A stretch of 64,000 nucleotides of DNA, taken from positions 49,802,150 through 49,866,149 of the forward strand of contig CM051514.1 of NCBI GenBank assembly GCA_028015205.1, given 5' to 3'. The notes under the pieces were generated by a model. That model was given only the letters and a program-made list of their open reading frames with translations. It searched no databases and was not told the DNA's origin. This stretch comes from Mytilisepta virgata. Taxonomy: Eukaryota > Mollusca > Bivalvia > Mytilida > Mytilidae. Shown here piece by piece: positions 49,556 to 61,764 of this stretch (its first letter is position 1; the number at the start of each line of letters is the position of its first letter). The position numbers and the translations under genes were made by a program.

Positions 49556-50109
49556 CTAATTATTATAAATTATAGGTGTGGTTATAGGCATAATATTTGG
49601 AGTGATAGCAATACTTGGAATTATAGTACTGGTCGTAATACTGTACGTTAAAACCTAATGTATAGCTTTAGTCAACACAGACTACAAAAATGGAATATAA
49701 CATGCAATCAGACAAATTTGGTGAATTACCAACCGTGTTCTATAAATATCAGCAAAATAATACCAAAGCAATAAGATGGGTAGAGATGTCTTTACGATCG
49801 AAAATCTAAAGACTAATTCCATAAAACAGTAACATAGGCAACAAATTCTATAAAAATAAAGCTCCCGGGATAAAAAAAAAAACATGACATACTAAAGAAA
49901 ATCAGAAAAAGGCAAAATAATTAGCAAAGTGAACTCCAACAAAAACTTGCATTATTCAAAATGGAATTACAAAGTGTAGTTTTCATAAAAAAAACTAATT
50001 TATTTCAAAATACTGTCAAGATATTATTTCTTGACAGTCATCATGTGATCATCATACGCCAATTCGCAACGACAATACCACAAATGCAATGGTGTTTAAT
50101 TGATACAAA

Positions 50110-50400
50110 GAACGTTCAACAATATACCAAACAATATTAGGCGTCGAATAATTTTAGCATTCTACTGCGAAGTGCAGGATATCATACAAACAGATAAAAA
50201 TGTACAGGAAGGTAGTGACAGTGGAATAAAATTTACACCTAGAAAACTAATGCAAACAAGTTTTTATGAAACAATGAAACCAATTAATTTGGAGAACAAT
50301 ATTTATAATCATACAGAGTTTACGTGCATGAAACCTATTTCCAAAGCAGGATGTCAGTGACTATGACAGTGTGACTATTGGCTATCAGAACAATATGAAA
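50110..50400 (+). pseudogene. Tail exon remnant, receptor copy 3
   Basis: One open frame covers IPNNIRRRIILAFYCEVQ, QEGSDSGIKFTPRKLMQTS, FYETM, ENNIYNHTEFTC and then stops at 50,358-50,360 after a one-base shift. The Tyr sites FYETM (YxxM) and NIYNHT remain; the final ITIM-like site lies in another frame. The 5' splice acceptor is gone. Confidence 0.7.
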
Positions 50401-52353
50401 ATATTAATAAAGTACCCAGTAAAAGAGAACATAGTGATTCTAGAGGATTGTGATAGATTTCATACGTCTAATAGGCATGATTTAAATTATTAAAACTTCG
50501 TAATTCATGTCAAACAAATCATTTAATTTTCTATAAAGGTGTAATTTAACTTAACTCCTTATTTATTAAGTTAAATTTTGTTGCCAATTTTTTTAATGAT
50601 AAACAATAATAATAGGACACCTGTCAAATATCTAAAGGTAAAAACTGAAAGGAATACTAACAATACAAATATTTATTTCTAAAAACACTGTGCCATATTA
50701 GATTGGGTTTTTTAAATATCACGACTTTTGTCACAGATAGTGTATCTGCTATGGTTTCCATGCATGCAAGAAATATTGCATTGTTCCAGTTTTTATTATA
50801 TTTTGAAAGTAGTACATACCCTTTTGATTGTCAAAGCACGTAAACAAATAATATTTACGATGTCAGGAAACATAAAAAATGACATTCCGATCTGTTAACC
50901 CTATCCAATTGTCTAACATTTAGACGAACAATAATCATACAAGAAAAACAAAAGGATCGGAATAGTCCTGGTACAGAGTATTGATGATTTAAACCTCCCC
51001 CTTATCTATAGTGAACCTATATGCACACTATAAAAGTTAATACTTTATCGTTACCAATAAGGTGGATGCTAGCATAAAAATTTAAAATTTTACAGTACAA
51101 ATTTAGATACATTGTACCAGTGTCAAACTATGCTTGTTATCAGTGCACAACTAGCTAAGTCTAGTCAGATACTGTCGGCCCATTAAACGAAATGATCAGA
51201 AATAACACTCCATTAAAGGTTTAATTGCGACCAATTGTGGTATCGTGAGGCTGATTCAATGAAGCTATCATTTAAGTACACAATTTCAATATTCCTCAAA
51301 TTTAAAATTGGCTTCATTTAAATACTTGGCAACTTCAATAATCAACGTTAGATGCAGTTTTTTTAATGAGGGCGTTGGGGGCATCTTGATTGTAAATATT
51401 GGATTAGAGCTGGTGGCTGAATATTAGAAATGTAGTAAATATCTACTGTGTGGTTTTTTTTCAAATCGCAAGAGGATATCTGCGTGGGATTTCTCAAACA
51501 TTTCTTTAAAATGAAGGTAAAACGTATTACACTACCTATTGTGTCGATAGTCGTAGTGAAATATAGTCTTTTCCATTGCTGAAATGTCCAAAATATTTTA
51601 CAAGAGCTGATTTCCAATTTTTGTGTGTATTTCTATGATTTTTATATCATCTATGACGTCACAACAAGCAAATGTGAACTTGCAGAATACATAAAAGTTT
51701 TGTTTAAGATCCATTTTGACTCTTAAAGCATATCTTATTGATATTTTATTTGTACAGAAAATTAATGGAGTATTGAGTTTTTTAATCAAGAAATCAGTTG
51801 CCGAAGTACAAACGTGATTAGTTTTACTTTACCGATGTCTACCATAGATTCATTACTGTCATACACATGATATTTTTCATAGATGTTACCCACTTACATA
51901 TTTTGGGTGTCAGAGTTCTTCACGGGGCAGGACTTACTTATCCTTCTTGAACACTAGACCTCACTCAGTTTTTGTATGTGTGTGTGTGTATGCGGGTTCA
52001 CACTGTTACTGCTTAAGATTGCTTTACGTGATTTTTAAATTTAAATGAATTAGCATTTTCGTTGAATTTTGAATTTATGGCTTTAGCCCTCAGAATGTTT
52101 CATTGTTTTGTGGTTCACTATTAACCCATTCATTTCCTTACTATTTTAATTTACTCTTTTGGGCATCAATTACTATCATAATTTTAAAATCTACGACAAT
52201 CAACTTTAATTTGTTATAACTGTAAAAAAAAAAATTCAAAATACAAACTTTTGCCAAGAAAAAAGAATATTCATTAATCACATGCACTCTAAATTCCTTC
52301 TCACTTTAATTTTTTTTATATATCACATGATCATATAAATAATCTTTTACTTA
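50401..52353. other. Region between receptor 3' end and NCKX remnant, unit 3
   Basis: Diverged counterpart of 9,400-11,067. The 378 bp repeat is almost absent: only GTGAGGCTGATTCAATGA near 51,245 recalls its edge. Reverse-orientation interspersed repeat at about 51,910-52,030. No gene. Confidence 0.45.
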
Positions 52354-52642
52354 CTATTCGCCTCCTGGACAAATATCTGCTACAAAAGTCCCAAATACAT
52401 TAAGTTCCTATAAAACGTTATACCCATAACGTATGCCGTAAAATACTTCAAAAAACTTTGTTTAAAGTCCATTTAGTGAAAAACATAGCGAGTAATAAAA
52501 ACACTACAGTGATAATAAAGCTAGCGATGATCATCTTCACCACATCCCCAGAGTTTACCGCTGCCATGGAAGACCAAGACACAATCAAAAGATCAAATAT
52601 ATTAGCTTCCAATAGAATTAGAAACCGCCATGTCTGCAAAAC
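52354..52642 (-). pseudogene. NCKX terminal exon remnant, unit 3
   Basis: The minus strand starts MAVSNSIGS and breaks at once into other frames; [29 protein letters not shown] and FGTFVADICPGGE are recognisable in pieces. Several indels have occurred and about 40 bases of the membrane segment are lost. It is the most decayed terminal exon of the three. No other NCKX exon was found in unit 3. Confidence 0.8.
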
Positions 52643-52689
52643 TTTTGTGTCATACAAAAAACTGTTTTTACATAAAAAGGCCAAATATA

Positions 52690-53000
52690 CCTAGAGAGCA
52701 AATCAAAAAACGTAATCCACCGGACAGACAAACCCGGAAGACAAATGAACAACCACAAGCACAACAAATAATCAATGAAAACTAAAAAAAACAATGAACA
52801 ACACGGAACTCCTATAAAAATCAGGAGTGAACCCAGGTGCTCTGGAAGGGTAAGTAGTTCCTGCTCCGTACACGACAGCCGTTGTGAAGTCAATCCGGCG
52901 GAAGTCACAAATCGGTGGAGGCACATGAAATGTTACGACAGTGGGAACAGGTTCAACATCATCTTAGATGACGACCGTAAATTTCCTAAGTGATGACATC
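52690..53000 (+). repeat. Interspersed repeat copy
   Basis: It includes AACACGGAACTCCTATAAAA, GGTGCTCTGGAAGGGTAAG and TCCTGCTCCGTACACGAC, aligning with 59,060-59,310. It is inserted directly upstream (minus sense) of the unit 3 NCKX exon. Open frames on both strands here are not genes. Confidence 0.6.
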
Positions 53001-54461
53001 AACTTATCCCTGATAAAACCCTTGTTAAGAAGCTTTTGTGACAGCATTAATCCTCTTTGTCGAAAGTCAGGGTAACTCACGCATGCCCTTAAAAATATAT
53101 ATTACAAAAGAAAAGATATTAATTCTTGCCAACATGCACATGACAAATGTTTAAGCACAGCAAGCACTCTTAGTGATAAGGTTTTGTAGTGAGAATCACA
53201 ATACCTTTTGGTACTATTGTTTTCCTGTTTTTTTTATATATTTTTATATATATTGTTTTAACTGTAAATGGAATAGCACTCTAAAAGTATGAGGAAGTTC
53301 ATTTTGTAGACACGATTCAAAATAATGATAACAACTTTCATTCACTTGTAATATTAATTTAACATCTTTTAACAATTTAACAACTCATATGTCAATTCTT
53401 ACATTTGTACAATGATGTTTTAATATACACAAATTAAGACCGGCCTTAACTGACTCAATTCAAAATTGCGATAACCAAACAAATTTAACAGTTGAGCAAA
53501 TATCTAATTGAAGTCGTAGTCCGTTTACATTAAATTACATGCCCCTGTATATACAAATCAATGGACATCAGTTGCTCCTTCAAAAAATGCTTCCTTGAAA
53601 TATAAATACACGTATTTGCTGATTCATATCCTGCGTTATATATTCCCTGTGTGTATGTCAAAGTTCAGTTTTTTAACAATTCCATATATGTTGCATAGCA
53701 ATGCCAAATATTATATAAGTATGTTGAAACATGATGCATAGAAAAATGATTAAACAATGCTTTCGTTTAGTTAAAATCCTCTTGACACGCAAAAGAGAAA
53801 TGTCCTACTGGTACAGACGTGACCTTATTGTGCATATTTGAATCAGTAAATGTTCATTTTCATCGTTTGAGTCTTTTATTATCATTTGTTCTTTTTCAAA
53901 GATCTTAACATAATCTTAACATAATTATCGTTACATTTTTCAGGTACTGTAAATTAGCGAAATAGCTCGTTCTTCTTTTTTCGTTTGCGAACCTATATGA
54001 AATGAAGATAATCATATATTTAAATATAATTTTTCTGATGCTCGTTTGAAAAAAAGGTACATATATTTCAAAACTTGGTTGTACTTAAATATATCAAACA
54101 GTGTTGGTACATGTAACATTTTTTTGTGTTGCATTTATATTTCCTTTACAGCGAAAAAATTTATTTTCTAGGTTTTCATATTGTACTCTACACTGTATAA
54201 TAACCTAGTAATATGTAACATTCATCTAACTCTATGCTGTACCAATTGGTCAGTAGTACCATCTAATTCAAGTAACTACATTGTTCATACAAATCTGCTA
54301 TAGTACCAGTTATCACTGGTACAGTTATCAAGTACCATCTGTTTTATGGTTATTGTTGAAGATTCAAGATGAAGAATATAATATAGTACTGTTGCATTTC
54401 TGTTTATATTATGTATGAGTTTCTCAACTACATTAAGCATACCGTGTATCCGTTTTTATCC
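53001..54461. other. NCKX intron remnant, unit 3
   Basis: A diverged match to 11,430-12,340 (for example CATACCATCT and GTTGAAGA...AAGATGAAGAA motifs near 54,330). No exon found. Confidence 0.4.
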
Positions 54462-55199
54462 TTTTAGTATGGAACGCCAGAGCTGCCTTATGATAACGAT
54501 AATCATATCATTAAGGGTTGAGATATAACATGAAGCAAATTTTCTATACTATGACGACATTTAACTATACTACTCTGTCAATTTGCTATATCTTTATACT
54601 ATAAAGACGTTTTGATATAATATGGAGTTACCTTTTCATACTATTCTGTCATTTCACTTTGTCATGAAGATATTCTTTTATACTATGAAGACATCTTGAT
54701 ATAACATGGAGCTACCTTTTCATACTGATTTGTCATTTTAATATACTATTATGTGATATTGCTATATCATAAAGATACATTTTATACTATAAAGACATCT
54801 CAATATAACATTGAGCAACATTTTTATACTATTAAGGGTTGAGATATAACATGAAGCAAATTTTCTATACTATTACGACATTTGACTATACTACTCTGTC
54901 AATTTGCTATATCACTAAGATAAATTTATATACTATAAAGACGTTTTGATATAATATGGAGTTACCTGTACATACTATTCTGTCATTTTACTTTGTCATG
55001 AAGATATTCTTTTATACTATGAAGACATCTTGATATAACATGGAGCTACCTTTTCATACTGATTTGTCATTTATTTTACTATACTATTATGTGATATTGC
55101 TATATCATAAAGATACATTTTATACAATAAAGACAATCTCCAAAATACAAAATAAAAAGATGAAGAAAGTGTCTATGGGACACAGATGCCCCCGCTTCC

Positions 55200-55960
55200 A
55201 CATAAGTTCTAAAGGGGCATAACTCTTGAACGGTAACAGTTACAAAACCCAAATTCGAACTTGATCTGTATATTGTGGTAATAAGCATTGTGTATAAGTT
55301 TCAAATAATCGGCCAGGGCAAACTAAAGTTAGAGCACAGAAACCACAAAATTTGAAAATTTTAAAGTTTTCAAGGGCATAACTCTTGAGCCTTAAAAGAT
55401 GCAAAACCCAAATTCGAACTTGATCTGTATATTGTGGTAATAAGCATCATGTATAAGTTTCAAATCATTTGGCCAAGCCAAACTTAAGTTAAAGCATGGA
55501 AACCAATTTCGGGACGTATGTATGTACGTATGTACAGACGAATGGACATAACGGCGGGGCATAAAAATAATATATTTGTAAACGGCATCTGGGAATTAAA
55601 ATCAAGCAAGACATTCTTAAGATACAGTGTGACATGTGAAAATTGCCTCCCCCTTTTTAAGTGAATAAAGTCAATAACTCTGGAAGAAAAAATCGAAATT
55701 TAACCAAAAAGTATACAGCCATAAGACTATCATAGCAAATAACTTTGTAAAGTGTGAAGTTAATGAAGCAAGACATTCTCAAGATACAGTGTGACATGTG
55801 AAAAATTGCCTCCCCCTTTTTGTATGAAAAAAGTCCATAACTCTGGAAGGAAAAATCAGAATTTCACCAAAAAGTATACAGACCGTTAGACTATCATAAC
55901 AAACAACTGTGTAATGTTTGAAGTTAATCAAGCAAGGCATTCTCAAGATACGGTGTGACA
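55200..55960. repeat. Direct-repeat mosaic in the centre of the 3.1 kb element
   Basis: A block with GGGCATAACTCTTGA and CAAATTCGAACTTGATCTG occurs twice (about 55,212 and 55,374). A second block with AGCAAGACATTCT and GTGACATGTGAAAA occurs twice (55,603 and 55,767) with a third partial copy near 55,930. Such GGCATAACTC blocks are common in bivalve genomes (recollection). Confidence 0.65.
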
Positions 55961-56039
55961 TGTTTATGACGGACAGACGGATGGACGGACATTTGTATAC
56001 CATAATACGTCTCATCAAAATTTAACGCGCGTATAAAAC

Positions 56040-56830
56040 TAGAGGCTCCAAAGAGCCTGTGTCACTCACCTAGGTTTATTTTCATATTCAACAATAGATG
56101 GACTCTCTCCAACATTGTCGACAAGAATAGAATGGCAGTCTACTAACTATATCAGCAAAATTTGACTTGTTGTATATCTTGCCTTGCTGATCATTTTTGT
56201 TATTTAAAGTTTCTATTTCTCTATTATAGTTTTTATCATAAAAGGTAAAAATGCCAAAAAATTGGTAAAATTTGTCATTAAAGGGCAATAACTCCAATAA
56301 GGAGTCGACTGACGATTTCTAGCACGCAAAACTTATTCGTAGATCTTGTCTTGCTGATCATTTTTACAACTTAAAGTTTCTTTCTATCTGTTATAGTTTT
56401 CAAGATAATAAGCAAAAAATGGAAAAAAAATGTTAACATTTGTCACTTAAGGGCAATAACTCCTATGAGAGGTCGCCTGACAGTTATGATGTCATGAACA
56501 ATTTGTAGAGCTCAACATTCTGAACATTTTTTTCCTTGTCAGATTTTCTCATTTATAACGGTTTTCAAAATAATAGACAAAACTTGCATTTTTCCCTTAT
56601 GTTCTATTTTTAGCCATGTCGGCCAGCTTGGTTGGCAGGCGGAGTCATCGGACAAATTTTTTAAACTAGATACCCCAATAATGATTGTGGCCAAGTTTGG
56701 TTAAATTTTGTCCAGTAATTTCAGAGGAGAAGATTTTGGAAAAAGTTAACGGACGACGACGACGGACGACGGACGCCAAGTGATGAGAAAAGCTCACTTG
56801 GCCCTTTGAGCCAATGCAAGTGAGCTAAAA
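56040..56830. mobile_element. Bivalve interspersed element nested in the 3.1 kb foldback
   Basis: It runs from AGAGGCTCCAAAGAGCCTGTG to AAAAGCTCACTTGGCCC...GTGAGCTAAAA. Internal AAGGGCAATAACTCC blocks occur twice (56,282 and 56,450) and a (GAC)n-like GACGACGACGGACGACGG run near 56,752. I recognise these ends from other bivalve sequences; the class is uncertain. Confidence 0.55.
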
Positions 56831-57571
56831 AAGGAATAAATGTTGTTACAAAGAAAAAAAAGGATATCATTTGTCTATCTTGAGAAAACATTCCTAACCC
56901 AAACTCCCGTACCCAAAAACATTTAGTGTTGTTTTTGTTTCTTAAACATTAGAACATCATAATATTGTCTAAATATGATAGTACGATGAAATGGTCTTAT
57001 AGTGTAATCAAATAGTCAACTGGTATAACACATTGGTAGCTTGATATTGAAATATGTCTTCATAAGATAGTAATATGACAGAATAGTATGAAAAAGTTGC
57101 TTCATGTTATATCGAGATGATTGTATAGTATATAAATTTATCGCAATAAGATAGTAACATGATATAATAGTATAGTGAGGTGACAAAATACTATAAAAAA
57201 GTTGCTCAATGTTATATTGAGATGTCTTTATAGTATAAAATGTATCTTTATGATATAGCAATATCACATAATAGTATAGTAAAGTGACAAATCAGTATGA
57301 AAAGGTAGCTCCATGTTATATCAAGATGTCTTCATAGTATAAAAGAATATCTTCATGACAAAGTGAAATGACAGAATAGTATGTAAAGGTAACTCCATAT
57401 AATATCAAAACGTCCCTATAGTATATAAATATATCTTAGTGATATAGCAAATTGACAGAGTAGTATAGTCAAATGTCGTCATAGTATAGAAAATTTGCTT
57501 CATGTTATATCTCAACCCTTAATGATATGATTATCGTTATCATAAGGCAGCTGTGGCGTTCCATATTTTAG

Positions 57572-58167
57572 ACACACAAATTATTACACTGATCATCTGC
57601 AACGAAAATATTCATTGGTAGATACAGATATTCAACACTGCAGGATAAATGCAAGTCTTGTTTTCAGGGAGCATGAAATGTGGTAGAAACCGTAAAATAT
57701 ACGCTACTAAAGATGATAAATAAATAAAATAACCAAATATTTTTACTTGCCCCACAAATACGTAAATTCTTTCAAAATCACTATTTATGTACTAAATTAT
57801 ACGTATAAAAAAATAGCGACAAACATTCCCAAAAAAATGTGCATATTTTGTGCATCGAAATTGGTATCAAAGAATTAATCATAACCACTGAGACGATATC
57901 GCTACAACACGTCGCCCCGTAACTCAATTTGCGTCAGTAAAATCTACGTTTAACGCAGTAACCACATCAAATACAACACTGCTATTCCCTAAATTTAACT
58001 AGGTTAATATTTATAATGTGTAGAACAAAATTTTTAAAATCCTGAGATAAACAAAACGTAATCCTATATCTTGATTCTTTGTAGCTATGCAAAATATCAC
58101 ACCACTGTATCATCGTTGTTAACTTTAAAGAATCTATTAAGACTCGTACTTTTTTCTTTATATTCAG
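57572..58167. other. Sequence upstream of the unit 4 tail exon
   Basis: AT-rich, no exon recognised. A hydrophobic membrane exon should precede the tail exon, but no such frame with splice sites is seen here. Confidence 0.4.
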
Positions 58168-58468
58168 AAACTACCAAAGTCCCGATCCAGAAAGTCTTGG
58201 GCAACCAGTGGAATACGCAGTGGTGCAAACTGAACGTGAAGAGATATTTCTTAACACAGAAAGAGAAGATGAAATAAACGAACCAGACGAAGTAGCTAAC
58301 GATCAAACGTCATTTTCTTCCAAAACTTTGTCTCATGTAATCGATGGATCAAAATATCATACCATACAAACCGTTCAAGAATTAGTTTCCGATGAATCAG
58401 TTTATCAGCAAACAAATACGCATACGGCATCCAATTACAAAGATCCGCTATATGATCATATGAAATAA
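58168..58468 (+). CDS. Tyrosine-rich receptor tail exon, unit 4 (different paralogue)
   Basis: Acceptor TTTATATTCAG, then an open frame of about 99 residues to TAA at 58,466-58,468. Motifs: VEYAVV and SKYHTI fit the ITIM consensus, SVYQQT is a further site, and PLYDHM at the extreme C terminus contains YxxM. A strongly acidic middle (EREEIFLNTEREDEINEPDE) separates them. Overall plan resembles the tails of copies 1-3 (YSVV early, acidic, YxxM), but the sequence is largely different, so it is an older paralogue. The matching helix and ectodomain exons were not found upstream, where the 3.1 kb element and other repeats lie. It may be the surviving last exon of a gene or a fragment. Confidence 0.6.
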
Positions 58469-59059
58469 ACTTAAAACTTCTTTTCGAATCAGTGATCTGA
58501 GCTGCTCGGAATAGTCTTTTAAACTATGAATTCCAGACGCCTAATAGTCTAAACTGTTCGGTTGAATCTTTAAACCTTCGCACTAGAGAGTATTAAAATG
58601 CTAAGCTGTAATTAATTTAAGAAGATCTTTATAAGTCCTATTTAATAATGGTATGCTTCATTTTTGTAGTTTTATCGGGGTGTTAAAGCCTTGACCGAAA
58701 TAATTTTGTAGGAAGCGCGGAATGTATTCAATTCTTATAAGTACATATGCATTTTACAAATATAAAATATCACTTCAATTTTTAAATACTCTCCGTATTG
58801 TCTTGAACTATTACTATGCCACATTGCAGCATCTCCAACGTCGCCATGAGAGCACGTGCTAAACAAGATTTTGAATTGTATTGGGTTATAAAACATCATT
58901 TTTCAGAACCACATGGTTGATATCTTCCTATACAAAATATGGATTTCAAAAAGAACAACCAAGGGATGTAATTATATGGTCTTAATGGATAACAGGAAAG
59001 GTCGATCAAAGTAACCAAACTGACAGAACGCCGAACAAAAATAATATTATATACCAGCA

Positions 59060-59310
59060 ATGTATGGAGAATGGAACACAATAAACAATCGCCACTAGGA
59101 TACATGTTTAACTAAAAAGGAATAAAAAAGGTACAATAAACAAAACAAAATTAGAACAAGACAGCACAGAAACTAAATCACTAGCAATGTGAACTCCAAC
59201 TAAAAACCGGGAGTGACATGAGGTGCCCCGGAAGGGTAAGCATGTCCTGCTCCGTTAACGTCGGCTGTCACATTTTCAGTAAAAGTGTCAAGTCTAATAG
59301 GGTGTCCTAT
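59060..59310 (+). repeat. Interspersed repeat copy, well preserved
   Basis: Best example here of the family: GAATGGAACACAATAAACAA, AGAACAAGACAGCACAG, CACTAGCAATGTGAACTCC, AACCGGGAGTGACATGAGG, GCCCCGGAAGGGTAAGCATG and CCTGCTCCGTTAACGTC in order. It lies just 3' of the unit 4 tail exon. A scrap similar to the receptor tail (CCGAAGCAGGATGTCAGTGA) follows at about 59,318. Confidence 0.65.
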
Positions 59311-59319
59311 TTCCGAAGC

Positions 59320-61225
59320 AGGATGTCAGTGATTATTTTATTCACCATAAATACGTAATATAAACTTAAATTTGATTAATGACTTTTTCACATGTAAACA
59401 AATAACATTGGACAAGGAGCTGTTAAATCGACTAAAGGTCAATGTCCAGTGCAAATATAACAATAAAATATTGCGTACCTTTCCGTTTTCGTGTTTTAGT
59501 TTTATTTTTTGCGGCGGTATATTTGGTTTCCATGTATGCTATAAATATTTCAGTGTTCTGTTATTATTGTTCTTCTATTTTTTAGTGTTGTTCAGGTGAA
59601 CTAAGTCTCTGATGTCATTGCATAAGTATTTCACAGTTTGTGGCATTGTGGCATTGTGCGGCTGTTTTCATAGAAATTTAATTCAGGTAGAGAATGGTTA
59701 ACTAGGAATGGTTGGGATACTGAAATTTAAATTAACGCCAATGCATTTTGTAAATGACTTCTACAACACAGGAACCTCCCTTTTGATGGAATCATCGGTC
59801 TCTCTTTTAGGGTCAATCTTGACTGTAAAAATTTATATAATTATCTAGTTGTGAACAGAGCAGGAGAAACTTATCTTCCGGATCACCCGAGTTCTCGAAA
59901 TCTCGGAATTAGTAATAAGGTCTTCACTGCATATGTTCCCCAGATTTGGCAATGAATTTTATATACACAACTAAATATCAAATGCTATGATACGTGGATT
60001 TAGAACCCGATGTCGTTAAAACCTTTATTAATTTGTTTTAAATGAGTGTTTCATTTACTTTGATATGTGTTCTTGCGTATGAAGGGAGTTTTTATGTTAA
60101 CTTGTTCATATGATGATTGATTTATTATCAGACAATTCTCTCTCTCTCTCTCTCTCTCTCCACATTTCGTTCTTATATGGGATGTCAGTTGTGTTCAAAT
60201 CATAAAATGCTAAAATCCAAACTTTAATCCAAAATATTTAAGAGACAATTCAAATACCAACAAGGTAAAGCCTGTACTCCATCTAAGTACATGTTGTATA
60301 CTTTGGATTTGCTCCAAATGTGCTAATGTCAACTTTTTTAGATGATTCGGTTCTAAATTGCACAAATCGAACCATTCATGCAACGAATGAGCACATATAC
60401 ACAAAGAACATACTATATAAGAACCACTACGTGTGATTAAAGTGCCTCATTCCACACAAAAAATCAAGGAAATGTTTCCTTCATCAAAAATATAAACATT
60501 ACTTCCCTGAAATAAAAATACACGACTTGTATGTTTCGTATTTGTCATTAATGTCATTGTTTTAGCCACTAACAGGGGAAATGTCCGTATACAAAAACAT
60601 CCTGTACTCTAGGGATTTTAATCTGAAGTTTTGTCTTGACTTTTTGTACTTGCGTCTCGTATAATTATCATTTTGCAAACTTAACAAAGATTTTAGAACT
60701 TTTACCCTTGCATCTGTTCCTGGTATAATTATAATTTACCATTTCTTGAAACAGAAAAAACAAGAACTACACCTTCTTAGTGTCTGTACTATTCTGATTC
60801 TCTGATCTTTCTATGTTTGTGTGTTGTGTTCTTTATTTATTTTTTGCCATGGGTCTGTAATAAAACGTATCACAAAATATTGAAATAAATTTGATGTAAA
60901 TTAGATCCTGTAAATTGATCGGGGTGTCATTGTTGCCCTTACCTGTTATCCGTGTTAAATGAAGTAATGTCATGAACTTCTACTGCTACTAGCTATTGAA
61001 TATATTTCTTACCGTCTGTCTCTAAAAAAAGACTGGATTACATACGGGACCGGCTTGTGTACCAATAAAACTGACTTAAGTCAGAGTATCCTGACTCTCA
61101 GTTTATATTTTTTTTAATAATTTATGAAAAAGGTTAACTGATAAATTTATGGAAATATTTCCCAAAGTCATAGACTTTTTCCTAAAAGTACCTTTCTGGC
61201 TTTTTGCTAGGTCTGGTCTTCTAAA
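59320..61225. other. Diverged fourth-unit intergenic sequence
   Basis: It weakly follows 9,380-12,000 of unit 1 (for example CATGTATGCTATAAATATTTCAGTGTTC near 59,535 and AGTGCCTCATTC near 60,440). A (TC)n microsatellite is at 60,137-60,160. NCKX exons were not found. Open frames have no support. Confidence 0.4.
60137..60160. repeat. (TC)n microsatellite
   Basis: Twelve or so TC dinucleotides in a row. Confidence 0.9.
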
Positions 61226-61229
61226 CTAG

Positions 61230-61620
61230 TAAAGTCAAGAAATGCCAAAGGGATATTCGATGGAGGGGAAAATCGAAACAACTGACAAACTTCGGAGAAC
61301 AACGAAGACAGCACCAAAACAATAGATGCACTACAATTAAAAACTAAAAGCATATGAACAACATGGACCCTACCAAAAAACCGGGGTTAGACTCAGGTGC
61401 TCCGGAAAAGTAAGTCGTCTCTGTTTCCTGCAGGACACCTGCAATGCTGTCCATGTCAAATCCGGTATGAGGAAGGGATAACATCGATGGAACAGGTCCA
61501 TTTTCATTTGGGAAACGATTTTTTCATACCTGTTAACCTTGTCATGATGACATCCATAAAACTTTAATAAGGATGACTCCAACTTAGGAGCAGCATACCC
61601 CTGTTTGAGCATTTTTAAAA
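61230..61620 (+). repeat. Interspersed repeat copy
   Basis: Same subfamily as 49,265-49,555: CCAAAGGGATATTCGATGG, CAACTGACAAACTTCGG, GTGCTCCGGAAAAGTAAG, TCAAATCCGGTATGAGG. The minus-strand open frame inside is not a gene. Confidence 0.65.
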
Positions 61621-61764
61621 GCAATGATGCAAGTTTCTTTTTGAGAGGACTCCAGGAGTCAACTAAAGTCCTACTACTTGCTGTTCATAAATCATGACTA
61701 CATATTTTTGTTATTTTTGTATATTAATGTATGAAAGAGTTTATATATAAATCTTTACATGGAA

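Larger units (their letters stand above)
48204..50400 (+). pseudogene. Single-pass receptor, copy 3 (tail acceptor deleted, frameshifted end)
   Basis: Exons: A 48,204-48,413, B 48,969-49,052, C 49,576-49,642, and a tail remnant about 50,110-50,400. Exon A (KCIRSSPDNKTCRDAIDLC, DGYYWAYDSNT) has no stop and ends in phase 1; B has a Cys (NNVCKSNYG) absent from copies 1 and 2; C encodes GVVIGIIFGVIAILGIIVLVVIL. Most of intron C-D and the start of the tail exon, with its acceptor and the membrane-proximal KRR, are deleted (junction near 50,111). A one-base insertion before the last tyrosine block shifts the frame to an early stop, removing DYDSVTIGY. It is the most diverged of the three full copies. 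Confidence 0.75.
54468..57565. mobile_element. 3.1 kb foldback element with TTTTAG target duplication
   Basis: The left end TATGGAACGCCAGAGCTGCC and the right end (reverse complement TATGGAACGCCACAGCTGCC) are inverted. TTTTAG precedes (54,462-54,467) and follows (57,566-57,571). The inverted arms are about 580-670 bases and consist of degenerate repeats of a TATACTATAAAGACATCTTG / GATATAACATGGAGC kind; in the left arm a 321-base block repeats (TTAAGGGTTGAG at 54,511 and 54,832). The centre (about 55,140-56,980) is a mosaic of other bivalve repeats. No transposase is visible, so it is non-autonomous. Confidence 0.85.

Noticed and set aside
55040..57267. Open frames in the 3.1 kb element as a transposase
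   Set aside because: Short, low-complexity, with no catalytic motif; they follow the minirepeats of the arms.
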